From the NCBI GenBank assembly GCA_024508935.1, contig JANINW010000011.1, positions 38,223 to 102,222 on the forward strand: a stretch of DNA of 64,000 bases, read 5' to 3'. This DNA is from Flavipsychrobacter sp. (GTDB taxonomy: Bacteria; Bacteroidota; Bacteroidia; Chitinophagales; Chitinophagaceae). A program made the translations under genes and the position numbers. The notes below the pieces were generated by a model that worked only from the letters and a program-made list of their open reading frames with translations, had not been told where the DNA came from and made no database searches. Of the stretch, positions 34,904 to 43,384 are shown piece by piece; the stretch's first letter is position 1; each line of letters begins with the position of its first letter.

Positions 34904-35722
34904 TTAATCAAGAAATAAGTCTTTTTGAAGTTTGCCACCTGGTGTAACAGCATATTTATCCAGGTCGGTAATACCTGCTGCATTCAATACCGTTTCATCT
35001 ATAAGGGTTTGGCCGGTATAGGAGGGCGAAGATTGCTGCAAGATATAATGCACAGCGTCTGCTATGATCTCCGGTTTGCGGCTCCGTTGCACCAGCATGT
35101 CACCGCCAAGGAGGTTTTGTACAGCCGCCGTAGCTATCGTGGTTGCAGGCCACAATGCGTTAGATGCTATCTTTCCTTTAAATTCGGCAGCCCAGCCCAT
35201 TGCCAGCATACTCATATTGTATTTGCTGACGGTATATGCGCCAAATTGGCCAAACCATTTAGGATTCATATCTAACGGGGGAGAAAGGGTAAGAATATGC
35301 GGATTGGATGATTTTTTCAAAAATGGTATGCAGTGGCGGGTAACGAGGAAAGTGCCCCTTACATTGATATTAAACATGAGGTCAAATCTTTTAGTCTCGA
35401 GTTGTTCTGTAGTGCTGAGGGTGATGGCCGAGGCATTGTTTATGACTGCATCTATGCCCCCAAATAAAGCAGTGCCTTGCCTCACAGCCTCAATAATTTG
35501 GTCTTCGTCACGTATATCACAGGGCACTGCCAGTGCTCTACCGCCTGAATTATTTACCTCCTCTGCCACAGAATAGATAGTACCACCTAATCGGTTATCC
35601 TCCTTTACCGATTTGGCAGCAATAATGATATTAGCCCCTTCCGAAGCCAATTTTACGGCAATAGCCTTGCCTATGCCCCGGCTGGCACCACTTATGAAAA
35701 CCGTCTTTCCGCTATACAGCAT
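34904..35722 (-). CDS. SDR family oxidoreductase (HSDL2-like)
   Basis: This 272-residue Rossmann-fold dehydrogenase has T-G-x-x-x-G-x-G as S-G-A-S-R-G-I-G near residues 11-18. N-A-S-A is near 93-96 and catalytic Tyr and Lys are in Y-T-V-S-K-Y (about 160-165). An insertion around V-K-E-D-N-R-L-G-G-T-I near 40 is characteristic of the hydroxysteroid dehydrogenase-like protein 2 group, whose substrate is unknown. A long upstream frame extension (61 codons) was rejected because it overlaps the divergent ku gene and carries no similarity; the ATG at 35722 begins the conserved domain. Confidence 0.88.
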   Translation of the reverse strand: MLYSGKTVFISGASRGIGKAIAVKLASEGANIIIAAKSVKEDNRLGGTIYSVAEEVNNSGGRALAVPCDIRDEDQIIEAVRQGTALFGGIDAVINNASAITLSTTEQLETKRFDLMFNINVRGTFLVTRHCIPFLKKSSNPHILTLSPPLDMNPKWFGQFGAYTVSKYNMSMLAMGWAAEFKGKIASNALWPATTIATAAVQNLLGGDMLVQRSRKPEIIADAVHYILQQSSPSYTGQTLIDETVLNAAGITDLDKYAVTPGGKLQKDLFLD

Positions 35723-35852
35723 ATACTTATATCGTTGTTCCGGATAAAAAGTTACAAGTATTTTGACAGACACGGCTGTTTTAAAGAAATTATTAACATG
35801 ACAGACGTCCATGGCATATTTTTTGGGGCAGATAAGGTCTAAATCTATCCGT

Positions 35853-36629
35853 ATGCGTGCAATATGGTCAGGGGCAATAGGGTTTGGCCTGGTAAACATC
35901 CCCATACGTATTTATAGTGCTATAGAATCCAGCACCCTTGATCTGGATATGCTGGATAAAAAGAACCATGCGAATATCAAATTCCAACGGGTAAATGAAA
36001 GCACAGGAAAGGTTGTAGCCTGGGAAAATATTGTAAAAGGCTATAAGTACGGAGACGACTATGTGGTGCTGGATGAAGAAGATTTTGAAAAGGCAAGCCC
36101 CGAGAAAAGCAAGGTAATAGACATAAATGAATTTGTAAAACAGGAAGAAATAGACGGTATGTTTTATGATACGCCTTACTATTTAGAGCCTGCCAAGAAT
36201 GGAGAAAAGCCTTATGCCTTACTGCATAAGGCACTTGAAGAAACGGGCAAAGTGGCCTTAGGATCTTTTGTTATGCGTACCAAAGAAAATTTTTGCATGC
36301 TTAAGGCAGCACCGGGTGGGCTTATCACTTTGTTCAAACTCCGTTTCCCGGAAGAAATAAGGGCTACGGAAGATGTTAAGCTGCCATCGCGTACAGCGGT
36401 AAAGCCGGCAGAGTTGAAAATGGCCATTGCTTTAATAGACCAGTTAAGCCCTAAGAAATTTGACATCAATAAATATAAAGATACTTATACCGAAGCATTG
36501 CTGAAGCTGATACATGCGAAAGCTAAGGGTAAGAAAGTAGCTCCGCCTAAGTTTAAGATGGTTCGTAATAATACTAAGGACATAATGGAGCAATTGAAAG
36601 AAAGCCTTAAGTCTAAAAAAGCCAGTTAA
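35853..36629 (+). CDS. ku: Ku protein (non-homologous end joining)
   Basis: This 258-residue DNA-end-binding protein is the homodimeric bacterial Ku. The start M-R-A-I-W-S-G-A-I-G-F-G-L-V-N-I-P is the family N-terminus. It has F-Y-D-T-P-Y-Y-L near 115, M-R-T-K-E-N near 148, and a basic C-terminal tail. It threads onto broken DNA and recruits LigD. It overlaps ligD by one base (TAATG at 36627-36631), so the two are coupled. ATG at 35853 was chosen over a frame extension 14 codons upstream. Confidence 0.94.
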   Translation: MRAIWSGAIGFGLVNIPIRIYSAIESSTLDLDMLDKKNHANIKFQRVNESTGKVVAWENIVKGYKYGDDYVVLDEEDFEKASPEKSKVIDINEFVKQEEIDGMFYDTPYYLEPAKNGEKPYALLHKALEETGKVALGSFVMRTKENFCMLKAAPGGLITLFKLRFPEEIRATEDVKLPSRTAVKPAELKMAIALIDQLSPKKFDINKYKDTYTEALLKLIHAKAKGKKVAPPKFKMVRNNTKDIMEQLKESLKSKKAS

Positions 36630-37288
36630 TGAGCCTCTCCACCTATAAAAAGAAAAGGAATTTTAGTGATACTCCTGAGCCGGAGGGTAAAGTTGGCAAG
36701 GAGTCAAAGAAATTGACATTTGTAGTGCAGCGGCATCATGCATCACATTTGCATTACGATTTCAGGCTGGAACTGCAAGGCACCTTAAAAAGCTGGGCAG
36801 TTCCCAAGGGTCCCTCGCTTAACCCGGAAGATAAGCGTTTAGCTATGATGGTTGAAGACCATCCTATTTCTTATGCTACGTTTGAAGGCGATATTCCTGA
36901 AGGCAATTACGGGGCCGGGCATGTAGATGTATGGGATCATGGCACTTATGAACCGGTGGATAAAAACGGGGAGGTAATTACTCCGGCCCAGTTTGCAAAA
37001 GACCTTAAAGCTGGCAGTATCAAATTTAAAATGAAAGGCAGAAAGCTGAAAGGAGAATTTGCATTGGTAAATCTCAGGAAAGATGAAAAAAGCTGGCTTC
37101 TGATAAAACATCGTGATAAGTATGCTACCGACGAGCCATATAATAGTGAAGATTATGCTAAGAAAAGTTCCTTAGCATACACCCAGGCCCGCAATGCAAA
37201 GAAAAAAGCGCCCGCCCGGAAAACAGCTACAAAGAAATCCACTGCCGCTAAAGCCGTGGTAAAAAAAAAGTCTCTGAAGAAGAGATAA
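36629..37288 (+). CDS. ligD: LigD 3'-phosphoesterase (PE) domain, 5' part of a frameshifted ligD
   Basis: This 219-residue frame holds the 3'-phosphoesterase domain of LigD at about 25-165. It has V-V-Q-R-H-H-A-S-H-L-H-Y-D-F-R-L-E near 33-49, W-A-V-P-K-G-P-S, and G-N-Y-G-A-G-H-V-x-V-W-D near 100-112. PE trims 3' ends before joining. It is followed by a Lys/Ala linker that ends abruptly at a stop 19 nt after an A9 run (37261-37269). One extra A would continue into K-K-K-V-S-E-E-E-I-K-P-T and the ligase domain in the next frame. PE-LIG-POL is the usual Bacteroidota order in one chain. Confidence 0.85.
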   Translation: MSLSTYKKKRNFSDTPEPEGKVGKESKKLTFVVQRHHASHLHYDFRLELQGTLKSWAVPKGPSLNPEDKRLAMMVEDHPISYATFEGDIPEGNYGAGHVDVWDHGTYEPVDKNGEVITPAQFAKDLKAGSIKFKMKGRKLKGEFALVNLRKDEKSWLLIKHRDKYATDEPYNSEDYAKKSSLAYTQARNAKKKAPARKTATKKSTAAKAVVKKKSLKKR

Positions 37289-37356
37289 AGCCTACGCGCA
37301 GTTTTAACCTGCGCTTTAATTCCCGTCCCGAAAAGTTTACAAAGTTTTTTAAGCCG

Positions 37357-39315
37357 ATGCTGGCAAAGCTCTCGGACAATGCTTTTAATAGCCCTGATTG
37401 GATATTTGAAATAAAATGGGACGGCTACCGGGCTGTAGCGGAACTGGACGGAAAAAACACAAGGTTTTATTCCCGCAATGGTCTTTCGTTTGCTGAAGAG
37501 TATACCGTGATATATGACGAACTGGTAAAAATTAAAAAGAAGGCAGTAATAGATGGCGAGGTAGTAGCACTTGATGACAAGGGTAGACCAGGGTTTCAAT
37601 ATTTGCAGCAATATGGACAAAACCAGGAAGTAAACCTGGTGTACTATGTTTTTGATGTGCTGTATATAAATGGAAAATCAGTAAAAGATAAACCGCTGCT
37701 GGAGCGGAAAGCTTTACTGAAGAAATTATTGCCGGAGAATGATGTGGTGAGATATTGTGACCATATTGATGAACAGGGCATAGCGTTTTTTGATGCTATG
37801 AAAAAACAGGGATTGGAAGGTATGATAGCCAAGCGTGCTGATAGTACCTATGTGGAAGGGGCGCGTACAGGAGATTGGCTGAAGATAAAACATATGTTGA
37901 CGGATGAGGCTGTTATAGCCGGCTATACCGAACCACGTGGGGGAAGAAAGTATTTTGGCGCACTGGTATTGGGCAGTTATGAGAAAGGTAAGCTGGTTTA
38001 TATCGGCCATACGGGTACGGGTTTTAATGATAAAAGTCTGAAGGATGTGTATGCAAAAATGCAGCCCCTGGTTACCACAGAGAACCCATTTACAGGTAAA
38101 GTACGGGTAAATGCCCCGGTAACATGGGTGAAACCCAAATTGGTATGTAATCTTAAATTTACAGAAGTAACGAGTGAGGGTAGCAGGCGACATCCTGTAT
38201 TTATGGGGTTGCGTACCGATAAGGCCGCTAAAGAGGTACATAGTGAGGCTAAAATTGAAACTGAGGAAACAGAACCTGTTGAAAATAAGAAAGCGATGAA
38301 AAAAACTATTGCAAACAAAGCTGTACCCAAAAAAGCCGTAACGAAAAAGGCTGCAGCACCCAAGGCTTCTTCTAAGAAAACTACGGCCGAGCTGCCTGAA
38401 TCTTCACGCAAATATTCTTTCCTTACTACAGACAAACAAAATAAGTTTACTAATCCAGATAAGGTGTATTGGCCAGAAGAAGGATATACCAAGGGGGATG
38501 TAATAGAGTATTATAATTCAGTTTATAAATACATCATACCTTATCTGAAGGGACGACCTGAATCGCTAAAAAGAAATCCTAACGGTATAACCGGAGAAGC
38601 TTTTTTTCATAAAGATGCGGGCGAGCATGCGCCTGATTTCGTGGATACGTTTGCTAAATTTTCTGAGAGTGCGGACAAGACCATCGATTATCTTGTTATC
38701 AATAACAAGCCGGCGCTTTTGTATGTGGCAAACCTGGGCTGCATAGAAGTTAATCCCTGGAACTCGCGGGTTGAAAGTCCTGACAGGCCTGATTATCTTG
38801 TGTTAGACCTGGACCCTTCTGATAAAAATACTTTTGCCCAGGTAGTAGATTGTGCATTGGTTGTAAAGGATGTGCTGGATAGGGCAGGTGTGGCATCTTA
38901 TTGCAAAACATCCGGGTCAACCGGCCTGCATGTGTATGTGCCGCTTGCCGCAAAATATGATTATGAGCAGGCTAAAGAGTTTGCCCACCTGGTAGCCCAA
39001 CTTACTCATGAACAACTACCCGATTCAACAAGTTTAGAGCGGTCGCTTAGCAAACGCAGTAAGGATCATATATATGTTGACTTTCTGCAAAACCGGCAAG
39101 GGCAAACCCTATCGTCCGTATACAGCCTGAGGCCGAAACCCGGTGCGCCTGTATCTACACCACTGGAATGGAAAGAAGTAAAACAGTCCCTCGACCCGTT
39201 GGATTTCAATATCAAAAATACACTAAAGCGCCTCGCAAATAAGGGTGACCTGTTTGCCCCGGTGCTAAAAAAAGGTATGGATATGGCTAAGGCGCTGAAA
39301 CTACTCGGTGGCTAA
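37357..39315 (+). CDS. ligD: LigD ATP-dependent DNA ligase and polymerase/primase domains, 3' part of the frameshifted gene
   Basis: This 652-residue frame holds the ligase domain at about 1-280. The nucleotidyl-transfer Lys is residue 20 in F-E-I-K-W-D-G-Y-R, followed by E-G-M-I-A-K-R near 150 and W-L-K-I-K. A Lys/Ala/Thr linker follows, then the primase-polymerase domain from about 350, with K-V-Y-W-P-E-E-G-Y, L-V-L-D-L-D-P-S-D (catalytic Asp pair) and S-G-S-T-G-L-H-V-Y-V-P. The frame is open upstream of this ATG, back to the A9 run at 37261-37269, so the ATG is probably not the natural start. The 3' end overlaps the convergent methyltransferase by 15 nt. Confidence 0.88.
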   Translation: MLAKLSDNAFNSPDWIFEIKWDGYRAVAELDGKNTRFYSRNGLSFAEEYTVIYDELVKIKKKAVIDGEVVALDDKGRPGFQYLQQYGQNQEVNLVYYVFDVLYINGKSVKDKPLLERKALLKKLLPENDVVRYCDHIDEQGIAFFDAMKKQGLEGMIAKRADSTYVEGARTGDWLKIKHMLTDEAVIAGYTEPRGGRKYFGALVLGSYEKGKLVYIGHTGTGFNDKSLKDVYAKMQPLVTTENPFTGKVRVNAPVTWVKPKLVCNLKFTEVTSEGSRRHPVFMGLRTDKAAKEVHSEAKIETEETEPVENKKAMKKTIANKAVPKKAVTKKAAAPKASSKKTTAELPESSRKYSFLTTDKQNKFTNPDKVYWPEEGYTKGDVIEYYNSVYKYIIPYLKGRPESLKRNPNGITGEAFFHKDAGEHAPDFVDTFAKFSESADKTIDYLVINNKPALLYVANLGCIEVNPWNSRVESPDRPDYLVLDLDPSDKNTFAQVVDCALVVKDVLDRAGVASYCKTSGSTGLHVYVPLAAKYDYEQAKEFAHLVAQLTHEQLPDSTSLERSLSKRSKDHIYVDFLQNRQGQTLSSVYSLRPKPGAPVSTPLEWKEVKQSLDPLDFNIKNTLKRLANKGDLFAPVLKKGMDMAKALKLLGG

Positions 39316-40485
39316 ACCTTTTTCAGGCTTGCGGCTGCCTTCATACAATTCGTATTCCAGCAGTCGGCAGTCAATAGTGCTGTTATAAAATTCTATGCGT
39401 CGTTTCGCCTTCAGGCCTATTTTTTTTGCAAGGTCAAGGTTGCCGGTAAATACGTAACCGAAATAGCCTTTGCATTTCTGCTTCATAAAATCACCGATAC
39501 GCGCGTAGGTCTCTTCCAGCTCCTGTTCTTCACCAAGACGGTCGCCATATTCAGGATTTACCATCATTACACCTGCACGGCCTCCCGGTACCTTAGTATC
39601 TGCAAAATCGCAAATGGAAAATTGTATCATATCAGCTACGCCGGCTGCTATTGCATTTTTTCGGGCATTGCTTATAGCCACTTCGCTATAGTCGGTAGCT
39701 ATTATTTGCAGGTCGCCGGCATCTTTTATCTGCTTGTCCAGGGCTTCCATTTCATTATGGTACACATTTTCGTCATAGCCCTTCAGGTGCATAAATCCGT
39801 AGTTCATTCGAAACAGACCAGGGCGGGTGTTTGTGGCGATCAATGCAGCTTCAATAGCAAGTGTTCCTGACCCGCACATCGGGTTGATGAACGGAGACTT
39901 CCTATCCCAGCGGGTAGCCAATATGGTTGATGCAGCAAGGGCTTCCAGCATTGGCGCACGGCCGGGTATTTTCCTGTATCCGTGTCTTGCCAAAGAATCG
40001 CCACTCGTGTCAATAAACAGTTCCGCATCTTCATTTTTCCAAAACAGGTGAACAACAGCCCCGCTCAACTCGGCCCCAGTGGACGGACGCTTACCTGTTT
40101 TCTCGCGCATGCGGTCAACTACGGCATCTTTCACCTTCAGGTTGGCAAACATGCTGTTATTGATCGTTTCGTTCATCACATTGCTGGTGATGGAAAAATA
40201 GCCATCTGCCTCCAGCAGTTTTTCCCAGGGATAGGATAAGGCATTCCGGTATATTTCGTCTGCGTTGAATGCTTCGAATTGCTTGAGGCTATATAATACC
40301 TGGCTGGCACACCGCAGGTTTAGGTTTAATTTTATGCAATCGTTCATCGTTGCTTTCAACCGCACACCTGTCACAAAGGTTTCTTCTATTTCAAAACCAA
40401 GCTCTTTTACCTCCTGTTCAAGGTAAGGAGCCAGGCGTTTATGGCAGGTAATTGTAACCGGGGCAACTGTTGTATATAAAGACAT
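39301..40485 (-). CDS. THUMP-domain class I SAM-dependent RNA methyltransferase (RlmL/TrmN-like)
   Basis: This is a 394-residue protein. The N-terminal THUMP RNA-binding domain is at about 40-165. The catalytic Rossmann domain follows with F-I-N-P-M-C-G-S-G-T-L-A-I-E-A-A-L near 195-212, I-A-T-D-Y-S near 262, and V-N-P-E-Y-G-D-R-L near 306. The usual motif is N-P-P-Y; here the second Pro is Glu. The family methylates guanine N2 in 23S rRNA or tRNA; the exact target is not visible. A perfect -7 box lies 7 nt before the ATG. Confidence 0.88.
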   Translation of the reverse strand: MSLYTTVAPVTITCHKRLAPYLEQEVKELGFEIEETFVTGVRLKATMNDCIKLNLNLRCASQVLYSLKQFEAFNADEIYRNALSYPWEKLLEADGYFSITSNVMNETINNSMFANLKVKDAVVDRMREKTGKRPSTGAELSGAVVHLFWKNEDAELFIDTSGDSLARHGYRKIPGRAPMLEALAASTILATRWDRKSPFINPMCGSGTLAIEAALIATNTRPGLFRMNYGFMHLKGYDENVYHNEMEALDKQIKDAGDLQIIATDYSEVAISNARKNAIAAGVADMIQFSICDFADTKVPGGRAGVMMVNPEYGDRLGEEQELEETYARIGDFMKQKCKGYFGYVFTGNLDLAKKIGLKAKRRIEFYNSTIDCRLLEYELYEGSRKPEKGLATE

Positions 40486-40492
40486 GAGGCTG

Positions 40493-40500
40493 CAAAGATA
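40493..40500 (-). promoter_or_regulatory. -7 box TATCTTTG, RNA methyltransferase gene
   Basis: This is a perfect TAnnTTTG on the minus strand ending 7 nt before the start codon at 40485; it predicts a leaderless transcript. Confidence 0.6.
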
Positions 40501-40532
40501 ATGGCTACTGTATACATCCCCTTAATGAAATT

Positions 40533-40554
40533 AAGCCCCACAAATGCGGGGCTT
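40533..40554 (-). terminator. probable terminator after ferritin gene
   Basis: AAGCCCC (40533-40539) pairs with GGGGCTT (40548-40554). The T-tract on the minus side is weak and interrupted, and stronger on the plus strand. Confidence 0.5.
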
Positions 40555-40574
40555 TTCTCAATGTATATTCGAGG

Positions 40575-41126
40575 TTATGGATTATCTGTTGTAGCGTCCT
40601 GCGCCAGCTTGGCTTCATCAGGCATTTTTTCAAGGTCGCGGTCAAGAGTGTATAGTGCATCGTTTTTTGCATCTGGTCCGCCGGCTATTTTTATCTTATC
40701 CAGCAGATCCAATGCCAATGTTTCCTCTTCAACCTGTTCCTTCACAAACCACTGCAGGAAATTCCAGGTGGCCCAATCCTGCTCATCAAAGCTCAGCCTT
40801 ACCAGTTTGTAAATAGATTCCGTATTGCCCACTTCCTGTTCAAACACTTTTTCAAAGCAATTATTTACATTTTTTGGGTTATCACCGGGGCCGGGTATAG
40901 GTTCAATTTTCACCTCGGCACCGCGTTCCAATATATATTCCAGGAATTTCATCATATGGTTACGTTCTTCCTGCGCATGCCTGAACAGGAAATTGGCAAT
41001 GCCTTTATATCCCTGGGCATCCGCCCAGGAGGCATAGGAAAGATATATCTGAGATGCGTGTGCTTCCCTGGTTATCTGGCTGTTGAGACCTTCAGCCATC
41101 CGTGATGATAAACGATTGTGATTCAT
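40575..41126 (-). CDS. ftnA: non-heme ferritin
   Basis: This 183-residue four-helix iron-storage protein has ferroxidase ligands in I-T-R-E-A-H-A-S (about Glu20) and H-A-Q-E-E-R-N-H-M (about Glu53, His56). E-E-E-T-L-A and Q-W-F-V-K-E-Q-V-E-E near 125-135 are also present. It is a bacterial-type ferritin without heme-binding Met signatures. About 15 residues extend beyond the usual end, acidic and Thr/Asn rich (D-A-T-T-D-N-P). It stores Fe(III) and limits oxidative damage; a peroxiredoxin lies nearby but in the opposite orientation. Confidence 0.93.
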   Translation of the reverse strand: MNHNRLSSRMAEGLNSQITREAHASQIYLSYASWADAQGYKGIANFLFRHAQEERNHMMKFLEYILERGAEVKIEPIPGPGDNPKNVNNCFEKVFEQEVGNTESIYKLVRLSFDEQDWATWNFLQWFVKEQVEEETLALDLLDKIKIAGGPDAKNDALYTLDRDLEKMPDEAKLAQDATTDNP

Positions 41127-41187
41127 AATTGTGTGTTATAGCGAAATCAACACTATAATTATGCCACCGCTATTATTTAATTTCTAT

Positions 41188-41222
41188 AATGCCCAAAGAT
41201 AATTTAAGTGTCTTTGGGCATT
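41188..41222 (-). terminator. probable terminator after VOC gene
   Basis: AATGCCCAAAGA (41188-41199) pairs perfectly with TCTTTGGGCATT (41211-41222) over 12 bp with an 11-nt loop. The T-tract on the minus strand is modest. Confidence 0.6.
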
Positions 41223-41233
41223 TAAAGGCTTGG

Positions 41234-41689
41234 TTATCCGTTTGCAGCTTTTTCCAGGTCTGCTATTATTATTTTGTCCATTTTCATCATAGCATCCATC
41301 ACCCTGCCTGCTTTCATGCGGTCAGTATCTTGCAGCAGCCTGCTTAATATTGTGGGTACTATTTGCCAGGACAGGCCATATTTATCTTTCAGCCATCCGC
41401 ACCTGCTAGGCTCACCACCATCTACGGTCAGGCTGTTCCAGTAATAATCTACTTCTTCCTGTGTTTCACAGTTTACAAACAGGGAAATAGACTCGTTGAA
41501 TTTGAACATAGGGCCGCCATTAAATGCGGTCAGCTCCTGCCCGTTTATCCGGAAGGTTACGCCCATGGCAGTTTCGCCGGGACCCGGCATAGTACTGAGG
41601 ATTTTTGAGTCTTTAAATATTGAGCAATAAAAATTAGCGGCTTCCTGGGCTTTGCCATCGTACCATAAGAATGGGGTGATCTTTTGCAT
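41234..41689 (-). CDS. VOC family protein (PhnB/3-demethylubiquinone methyltransferase-like fold)
   Basis: This 151-residue member of the vicinal-oxygen-chelate superfamily has I-T-P-F-L-W-Y-D-G-K-A near the start, F-N-G-G-P-M-F near 54-60, S-L-F-V-N-C-E-T near 67, and C-G-W-L-K-D-K-Y-G-L-S-W-Q near 97-109. This subgroup lacks demonstrated methyltransferase activity despite the name often given. Substrate is unknown. A -7 box (TATGTTTG, minus strand) lies at 41726-41733. Confidence 0.88.
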   Translation of the reverse strand: MQKITPFLWYDGKAQEAANFYCSIFKDSKILSTMPGPGETAMGVTFRINGQELTAFNGGPMFKFNESISLFVNCETQEEVDYYWNSLTVDGGEPSRCGWLKDKYGLSWQIVPTILSRLLQDTDRMKAGRVMDAMMKMDKIIIADLEKAANG

Positions 41690-41725
41690 ATAGTTTAGTG
41701 TTTAAGCTGTTTAAAAATGATAATG

Positions 41726-41733
41726 CAAACATA
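41726..41733 (-). promoter_or_regulatory. -7 box TATGTTTG, VOC gene
   Basis: This is a perfect TAnnTTTG on the minus strand, 36 nt before the VOC start at 41689. Confidence 0.45.
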
Positions 41734-41939
41734 GTAACGCTTATGATGATTATTAGGGCGTGTAAACGACATTGTAAAGGGCATTTTGCGACAGCTTTTA
41801 ATTGAATTGTGTGTGCTACATCACAATCTATAGCCATGCAACACTGTAATTTTATCATAACGTTAAACCCGTATTCACAAGCCTATACGCTGATAAAAAG
41901 CAATTATAGCCGGGGCTTATCTAAGCAGTAATTTTTAAA

Positions 41940-41947
41940 TATCTTTG
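41940..41947 (+). promoter_or_regulatory. -7 box TATCTTTG, peroxiredoxin gene
   Basis: This is a perfect TAnnTTTG, 34 nt before the peroxiredoxin ATG at 41982. Confidence 0.6.
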
Positions 41948-41981
41948 CCCGCCGATTATAAAAACAAAAATTAAATAAATT

Positions 41982-42617
41982 ATGAATGTGTTGACAGGGA
42001 AAAAAGCCCCATTGTTTAAAGATGACGCCGTAGTGAACGGAAATGAGTTTGTTGAGAATTTCTCACTGGAACAGTATATTGGTAAAAAGAATGTAGTATT
42101 CTTCTTTTACCCGCTTGATTTTACTTTTGTGTGCCCTACAGAGCTGGTGGCATTCCAGGATCAACTGGCTGAATTTGAGAAAAGAGATACGGTAGTGGTA
42201 GCTTGTTCAACAGATTCAAAATACTCACACTGGGCGTGGCTGAATACAGAACGCAACAAGGGCGGTATTAAAGGTGTTACCTACCCGATAGTAGCCGATA
42301 ACTCTAAAATGATAGCCATTAACTATGGTGTACTGGCGGGTAACTATTCTTTCAACGACGGCCAAATGTCTTTTGAAGGTAACCCGGTAGCTTATCGTGG
42401 TTTATTCCTGATAGATAAGCAAGGTGTGGTGCGCCACCAGGTGATAAACGACCTGCCGCTGGGCCGCAGTGTAGATGAAACCCTACGTATGGTAGATGCA
42501 TTGAACTTCCATGAAGAAAATGGTGAAGTTTGTCCTGCCAACTGGAACAAAACGAAAGAAGGCCTTAAAACAACTGCCGCTGATATAGCACATTACCTGG
42601 AAACGCATACTAATTAA
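41982..42617 (+). CDS. typical 2-Cys peroxiredoxin (AhpC/Prx)
   Basis: This 211-residue thioredoxin-fold peroxidase reduces peroxides. The peroxidatic Cys is in F-V-C-P-T-E-L (about residue 50). The resolving Cys is in G-E-V-C-P-A-N-W (about 180), the hallmark of typical 2-Cys enzymes. The catalytic Arg is in V-A-Y-R-G-L-F-L-I. Electron donor is not adjacent. It is followed by a strong terminator at 42641-42669. Confidence 0.94.
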   Translation: MNVLTGKKAPLFKDDAVVNGNEFVENFSLEQYIGKKNVVFFFYPLDFTFVCPTELVAFQDQLAEFEKRDTVVVACSTDSKYSHWAWLNTERNKGGIKGVTYPIVADNSKMIAINYGVLAGNYSFNDGQMSFEGNPVAYRGLFLIDKQGVVRHQVINDLPLGRSVDETLRMVDALNFHEENGEVCPANWNKTKEGLKTTAADIAHYLETHTN

Positions 42618-42640
42618 TTGCAGTTCCTGGCAAAATAGTG

Positions 42641-42669
42641 AAAGCCGCTTCGACAGAAGCGGCTTTTTT
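42641..42669 (+). terminator. terminator after peroxiredoxin
   Basis: AAAGCCGCTTC (42641-42651) and GAAGCGGCTTT (42656-42666) form an 11-bp perfect stem, GACA loop, followed by T-run. Confidence 0.88.
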
Positions 42670-42756
42670 ATTAGATGTAGCGTTTCTAAAAAGGAGAAAG
42701 TCCCGCAATGCTTTGTCTGATTACTTTGCGGGACCAGGAGAGTAAAGGAATGAATA

Positions 42757-43236
42757 TTATTTAACTAAGAAATAAATGTTGGTTTTCCATTTTGCCGGGT
42801 CTTTGTCTATCATCGGGTCCGACAGATATTCTTCTATCATAAGTTCTTTTTTCAACCCATTGTCAGCAAGGTATTTATCCATAGCCTGGTAAGCAGGTAC
42901 CATGGTCTCATAAGAGCCAATATGCATTGTAGTAACAACCTTTGAGGCGGGTAATATCACTTTCTCCAATGTTCCGGTATCGGGAATATTGCCCTGTACA
43001 GCTATGGCCGCTGCAAGATCAGTCTCATTTTTAACCTCATCTATCTTGTAATAGAATGCACACGGCATGCCGTCAGGTCTTAACCCTGCCTGCCCGATGA
43101 AGCTATATAGGGTACCATAGTTTTCTTTAAAGAAATCGGACAGTTTATTGAATGGAACGGTGGCTCTTTTGGTAAGAAACTGCCTTTCCGGCCAGTTGAT
43201 GGTATTGATAGTATATGTTGAGGTATTTGTTTCCAT
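42757..43236 (-). CDS. GyrI-like effector-binding domain protein
   Basis: This 159-residue stand-alone GyrI-like/AraC-effector-binding (SOUL-type) fold has W-P-E-R-Q-F-L-T-K-R near 15, V-V-T-T-M-H-I-G-S-Y-E near 100, and a final W-K-T-N-I-Y-F-L-V. The fold binds small molecules or acts as a hydrolase in some relatives. No DNA-binding domain is fused. It is transcribed alone. Confidence 0.8.
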   Translation of the reverse strand: METNTSTYTINTINWPERQFLTKRATVPFNKLSDFFKENYGTLYSFIGQAGLRPDGMPCAFYYKIDEVKNETDLAAAIAVQGNIPDTGTLEKVILPASKVVTTMHIGSYETMVPAYQAMDKYLADNGLKKELMIEEYLSDPMIDKDPAKWKTNIYFLVK

Positions 43237-43384
43237 TGTTATTGGTTTTCTGTGTACGAAATTATGCTGGTCAGCAGCTAGGGAATATGAGCGTAGTCAG
43301 CTTTCATCATGAGTTTTGTCAGTATCATTATTTATTAATAATTACTATTTTGTCCCTGGCATAAGCTCCTATTAAAAAAGAATA

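Noticed and set aside
34891..34983. N-terminal extension of the ABC ATPase
   Set aside because: It overlaps the SDR gene and has no ABC similarity; the TTG at 34890 begins the typical domain.
35723..35905. N-terminal extension of the SDR
   Set aside because: The extension overlaps the divergent ku gene, carries no SDR similarity, and the ATG at 35722 starts exactly at the Rossmann domain.
37726..38492. Long minus-strand frames across the LigD ligase domain
   Set aside because: They are shadows of the conserved plus-strand ligase and have no recognisable domains.
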